9,496 nt of DNA from Methanohalobium sp046546175 (GTDB lineage: Archaea > Halobacteriota > Methanosarcinia > Methanosarcinales > Methanosarcinaceae): NCBI RefSeq assembly GCF_046546175.1, contig NZ_JBKGYF010000064.1, positions 1 to 9,496 of the forward strand. The letters run 5' to 3'. The translations under genes and the position numbers were made by a program. The stretch's first letter is position 1. Each line of letters opens with the position of its first letter. This document shows, piece by piece, positions 7,377 to 9,496 of this stretch. The notes under the pieces were generated by a model. The model was given only the letters and a program-made list of their open reading frames with translations. It had not been told where the DNA came from and searched no databases.

Positions 7377-7469
7377 ACTGGGTTTAAGTAAATTCAAACA
7401 ATTATATCTTTCAATCATTCAAAATAAATAGTGAAACATAGAAACATGGAATAATAAAAAAGCCATCAG

Positions 7470-7495
7470 ATCAAATAATCTTTATATTGTTTGAT
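7470..7495 (+). promoter_or_regulatory. TATA box enclosed in a dyad, upstream of the repeat-protein gene
   Basis: ATCAAA (7470-7475) and TTTGAT (7490-7495) form an exact 6-bp dyad. Inner AAT/ATT pairs extend the symmetry around the TATA-like TTTATATTG (7481-7489). Initiation would fall near 7510, just before GGTGA (7513-7517) and the ATG at 7523. A dimeric repressor bound here would block TBP, so the gene may be repressible. The symmetry is imperfect. Confidence 0.45.
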
Positions 7496-7522
7496 GTCAA
7501 ATATTATATTGTGGTGAGCTAA

Positions 7523-7816
7523 ATGTCAAAAAAAGATGAAAATGATCTTTTTGGATTTAACAAAAAGTCAAAGGGTCCTAAAACACCCAAAGGTGAAATG
7601 AATAAAATGTTTACCGGCGATGGAAGGAAAAACCCCGAAAATGCAATAGCTGAGGATTTAGGACTAAGTAAAAAGAAAACAAAAGAACCTACAACCACCA
7701 AAGGTCAAGTAAACAAAATGTTTACCGGTGATGGAAGAAAAAATCCAGAAACCGCTATAGCTGAGGATTTAGGATTAAACAAAAATCAAAAGAAGAAAAA
7801 ATCTAAAAAGAAATAA
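7523..7816 (+). CDS. Lysine-rich protein with two copies of an NKMFTGDGRKNPE motif, unknown function
   Basis: I do not recognise this family. The gene encodes 97 residues from an ATG at 7523, preceded by GGTGA with 5-nt spacing. The layout is a charged head (1-22), a first motif at 27-48, a lysine-rich linker, a second motif at 64-85, and a tail that is almost only lysine (KKKKSKKK). Each motif reads NKMFTGDGRKNPE-x-AIAEDLGL. The two copies differ at one residue (Asn40 against Thr77) but by seven silent changes, so the motif is protein-constrained. There is no membrane segment or cysteine. The protein is basic overall and probably largely disordered outside the motifs, which suggests nucleic-acid or ribosome binding, but that is inference. 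The promoter carries a dyad over its TATA box, and the gene appears monocistronic. Confidence 0.75.
   Translation: MSKKDENDLFGFNKKSKGPKTPKGEMNKMFTGDGRKNPENAIAEDLGLSKKKTKEPTTTKGQVNKMFTGDGRKNPETAIAEDLGLNKNQKKKKSKKK
7601..7777 (+). repeat. In-gene tandem duplication, two 66-bp units with 111-bp period
   Basis: Units at 7601-7666 and 7712-7777 encode the same 22-residue motif. Seven codons differ silently (for example GGC/GGT, AGG/AGA, CCC/CCA, CTA/TTA) and one differs in meaning. The duplication is therefore old and maintained, not a recent copying event. Confidence 0.85.
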
Positions 7817-7848
7817 ACTTTGTATTCAATTTTTAAGTGGGGTAAGCA

Positions 7849-7859
7849 TTTATTATATA
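7849..7859 (+). promoter_or_regulatory. TATA-like box ahead of the single-helix protein gene
   Basis: TTTATTATATA predicts initiation near 7880. That is slightly downstream of the GTG at 7872, so either spacing is unusual, transcription starts elsewhere, or the annotated GTG is not the true start. A T5 run at 7830-7834 just upstream may end the preceding transcript. Confidence 0.3.
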
Positions 7860-7871
7860 CTGTCCTGATAG

Positions 7872-8240
7872 GTGTCATCTAAATTTTGCCGAAAGGAACA
7901 GAAAATCAGGATCAGGGGTAGTATTATTTTAGAGGATGAAACAAACAGTGTTCATATAGGATTTCAGTCGTATGTTATCTTTGGAACAATCCGTTTTCTT
8001 TTTAATATCTCATCATACTTAAATTTCAGCGAAATCAAAAATATGGATACATCCGAATTTACGTTTAAATTCAATTCTTTAATAATGGAATCAATGGGAA
8101 CTTTAATCAGTTCAGCAATACCATTACCAATAAATATCCAATCATTAACACCTTTTAATTACAGTTTTGATGTTGTAGGTTTTATGATTGCAGCTGTAAT
8201 AGCTGGAGCTTTTTGGTATTATCAAAAGTTTATTAATTAA
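7872..8240 (+). CDS. Small protein with one C-terminal membrane helix, unknown function
   Basis: Not recognised. The frame opens directly after in-frame TGA and TAG codons with GTG at 7872 (122 residues). The only later canonical start is the ATG at 8043 (65 residues). Neither has a clear ribosome binding site, so the N-terminus is uncertain and a 5'-truncated gene is possible. The N-terminal 95 residues are mixed polar and hydrophobic with no known motif. A single strong helix at about 99-117 (VVGFMIAAVIAGAFW) is followed by only five residues, the layout of a tail-anchored protein. The helix is rich in Ala and Gly, as helices cut by rhomboid proteases often are. The rhomboid gene starts 28 bp downstream on the same strand, so the two are probably co-transcribed and the product may be a substrate or partner. 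Base use is more AT-rich than in the rhomboid gene. Confidence 0.55.
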   Translation: MSSKFCRKEQKIRIRGSIILEDETNSVHIGFQSYVIFGTIRFLFNISSYLNFSEIKNMDTSEFTFKFNSLIMESMGTLISSAIPLPINIQSLTPFNYSFDVVGFMIAAVIAGAFWYYQKFIN

Positions 8241-8254
8241 AATTGGTTATTTCT

Positions 8255-8260
8255 GGAGAT
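8255..8260 (+). promoter_or_regulatory. Ribosome binding site supporting the TTG start of the rhomboid gene
   Basis: GGAGAT, 8 nt before the TTG at 8269. No ATG or GTG nearby is in frame ahead of the first membrane helix, so TTG is the supported start. Confidence 0.6.
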
Positions 8261-8268
8261 GTTGGTTT

Positions 8269-9087
8269 TTGATTAGAGGTTGGGATTATAAAACATTTTT
8301 AACTTTTTTTGCAATAATCCCAACAATCCTAATCCTCATCTACCTATTACCCGAACCCATAAAAACTGCATATTTCTCACTCGACCCAAAGAACCTTTTC
8401 ATACCAAGCATCTACCTTTCAGCATTCGTACACTTCGATCTGGGTCACTTACTGGGAAACCTCATCCCCTATCTTATCATAATGTTTTTAATACTGAATT
8501 TCACGACCGACAGGAAACAATTCAAGTGGAACATGCTGTCGATATACGTGGATGTACCCATCATAACCTCACTGGCTTACCTTTTCATACTGATTCTGCC
8601 GCTGAAATCATTCGGGTTTTCAGGTATAGTGTCGGCTCTTATCGGACTTTTCCTGTACACCATCTACAGGTATCTCAGAAACAGAGGTTTTAACCTTGAT
8701 TTCAACTTCGTCTGGATGATACTGCTTATCAACTTCTTCCTGTTCTCACTGTATCTGGATGTGGTATTTCTGATGTTAGCTTTCATCTTTGTACTGACAG
8801 CTGTCCTCATCTACCTGAATAAGGAATTCATCAGGGAGATGGCTGGGTATCTGAAAAACCTTGGTTATATTAGGAGGAAATCAAGGGAACTTAATATGTT
8901 GGAATTTGAGTACTATGTTTTCCTGATAACATTAACTGTTGTTTTTCTGTTCCCGTTCTATATTATAGTACCGCTGAATCCTACACAGGGAGGGTCGATT
9001 GTCAATTCGCTTTCGCATTACATCGGTTATATTTATGGAATTCTGGCTCCGGTTCTCGTTGAGAAATGGAAGGATGAATATAACTGA
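8269..9087 (+). CDS. Rhomboid-family intramembrane serine protease
   Basis: Cleaves single-pass membrane proteins within their helix; acts in the cytoplasmic membrane. The 272-residue protein shows the rhomboid (S54) signatures. HFDLGHLLGN in the second helix supplies His55, His60 and Asn64, the last two being the H-x3-N oxyanion-hole pair. GFSG (116-119) supplies the nucleophile Ser118, and SHYIGYIYG supplies the base His250 with the GxxxG-type helix. Helices lie at about 9-27, 45-78, 90-110, 117-135, 146-163, 164-182, 213-236 and 243-263. There are 132 residues between Ser and His against 53 in E. coli GlpG (Ser201, His254), so one or two extra helices and a basic loop (184-212) are inserted. 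Starts at TTG behind GGAGAT, 28 bp after the single-helix protein gene. It has more C/G in codon third positions than its left neighbours. Confidence 0.88.
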   Translation: MIRGWDYKTFLTFFAIIPTILILIYLLPEPIKTAYFSLDPKNLFIPSIYLSAFVHFDLGHLLGNLIPYLIIMFLILNFTTDRKQFKWNMLSIYVDVPIITSLAYLFILILPLKSFGFSGIVSALIGLFLYTIYRYLRNRGFNLDFNFVWMILLINFFLFSLYLDVVFLMLAFIFVLTAVLIYLNKEFIREMAGYLKNLGYIRRKSRELNMLEFEYYVFLITLTVVFLFPFYIIVPLNPTQGGSIVNSLSHYIGYIYGILAPVLVEKWKDEYN

Positions 9088-9131
9088 TTAACGACATATA
9101 GCATTGGGCTAATTATTATTACAACCTTCTA

Positions 9132-9138
9132 TTTTTTT
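9132..9138 (+). terminator. T7 terminator after the rhomboid gene
   Basis: A run of seven T, within CTATTTTTTTCTTG, 45 bp past the rhomboid stop codon. It is the first T tract downstream and has no hairpin, as is usual for archaeal termination. Confidence 0.5.
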
Positions 9139-9223
9139 CTTGTATACTTAAAATAATGTACATATCCTGATAAATCATCATCACTACTTATATTGATATA
9201 CAGAAATTTATCCATGTAACACA

Positions 9224-9268
9224 TAGTTATTAATTTAAATAGTACTTGCTGGATTCGATTAATAACTA
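9224..9268. repeat. Perfect 11-bp inverted repeat around a TATA-like box
   Basis: TAGTTATTAAT (9224-9234) and ATTAATAACTA (9258-9268) are exact complements separated by 23 bp. A TATA-like TTTAAATA (9234-9241) lies at the inner edge of the left arm. It could be a paired regulator site. A 26-codon ATG frame (9271-9351) begins just after the right arm. Confidence 0.55.
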
Positions 9269-9322
9269 AAATGGCTTTGATTGTTCATCATTTACTCTCA
9301 AACAAAAAAACCATACAAAAAA

Positions 9323-9349
9323 ATACAATCACAAGTCTTGTGATTGTAT
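9323..9349. repeat. Perfect 27-bp palindrome (13-bp arms, 1-bp centre)
   Basis: ATACAATCACAAG (9323-9335), T, CTTGTGATTGTAT (9337-9349). On the plus strand it lies 32 bp upstream of a strong TATA box and is well placed as an activator or operator site for a gene off the right edge. On the minus strand it would form a 12-bp hairpin followed directly by seven T, the form of a terminator for leftward transcription. The sequence alone does not decide between them. Confidence 0.7.
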
Positions 9350-9381
9350 AAATTGAGTGGGTTGGTGAGTGAAAAGGGCAG

Positions 9382-9389
9382 TATAAATA
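9382..9389 (+). promoter_or_regulatory. TATA box of a rightward transcript leaving the window
   Basis: TATAAATA in a locally G-rich stretch, preceded by the purine-rich GAAAAGGGCAG that could serve as a BRE. Initiation 26-27 bp downstream falls at about 9411-9413, exactly the base of the hairpin at 9413-9442. Confidence 0.55.
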
Positions 9390-9412
9390 GGGGGTGACTT
9401 TGGGAGAACAAT

Positions 9413-9442
9413 ACAGACCAAGTTAGGGGGTACTTGGTCTGT
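9413..9442 (+). promoter_or_regulatory. Hairpin at the predicted 5' end of the rightward transcript
   Basis: ACAGACCAAG (9413-9422) pairs perfectly with CTTGGTCTGT (9433-9442) around a 10-nt loop containing GGGGG. If transcription starts near 9412, the mRNA begins with this stem. It could protect the 5' end, control translation of a downstream gene, or be part of a small RNA. ATG codons at 9475 and 9482 lie near the edge without a ribosome binding site, so no coding start is called. Confidence 0.55.
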
Positions 9443-9496
9443 GAACTTAAAAATCAAAACAAATTTCATTTTCTATGTTACATGAAACACAAAAAT

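Noticed and set aside
7519..7701. 60-codon minus-strand frame
   Set aside because: Antisense of the repeat protein; its hydrophobic look comes from reverse-reading lysine-rich codons.
9250..9262. tRNA-like GGATTCGATT element
   Set aside because: Resembles a T-loop, but no acceptor stem, D-arm or anticodon arm can be drawn around it.
9271..9351. 26-codon frame as a called gene
   Set aside because: Lies over the palindrome and lacks a ribosome binding site; better treated as a hypothesis than a CDS.
9224..9442. CRISPR array or transposon ends
   Set aside because: The repeats are single dyads of different sequence; there are no regularly spaced copies, no target-site duplication and no transposase.

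Overview
The window looks like chromosomal DNA of an AT-rich archaeon. The likeliest source is a methanogen of the Methanosarcinales type; this is inferred from gene content and signals, not proven. The archaeal signals are TATA-like boxes of the TTTATATA kind lying 20-50 bp ahead of genes, ribosome binding sites of the GGTGA/GGAG type, poly-T tracts after genes, and frequent non-ATG starts (TTG, GTG, perhaps CTG).

Left half (1-5120, minus strand): a two-gene DNA-repair operon. The upstream gene (2532-5120) is an AddB-like protein with a degenerate helicase region and a C-terminal RecB-family nuclease domain. The downstream gene overlaps it by 10 nt (start at 2541, running off the left edge) and is an AddA/RecB-like UvrD-family helicase with all superfamily 1 motifs and the beginning of its own nuclease domain. 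Together they probably form an archaeal AddAB-like helicase-nuclease that processes double-strand breaks. The AddB-like gene has no ATG, GTG or TTG covering its conserved N-terminus; the best start is a CTG at 5120 behind a well-spaced GAGG.

Middle (5121-8240): a very AT-rich stretch of small genes. It holds a 47-residue acidic protein (5486-5629), about 550 bp of non-coding AT-rich DNA with two TATA-like boxes and inverted repeats, and a 117-residue three-helix membrane protein (6182-6535, minus). That gene is divergent from a 245-residue YdjM/DUF457-type membrane metal-dependent hydrolase (6639-7376), and the two share a near-symmetrical TATA region. Next come a 97-residue lysine-rich protein with two copies of a conserved 22-residue motif (7523-7816), and a 122-residue protein with a single C-terminal membrane helix (7872-8240).

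Right part (8269-9087): a rhomboid intramembrane serine protease with its catalytic Ser and His present but spaced far apart. It lies 28 bp after the single-helix protein, which is therefore a candidate substrate or partner. The last 400 bp carry no convincing gene but are rich in structure: an 11-bp inverted repeat around a TATA-like box, a perfect 27-bp palindrome, a strong TATA box, and a hairpin placed where transcription should begin. This looks like the regulated promoter and leader of a gene beyond the right edge.

No tRNA, rRNA, CRISPR array or transposase is visible.
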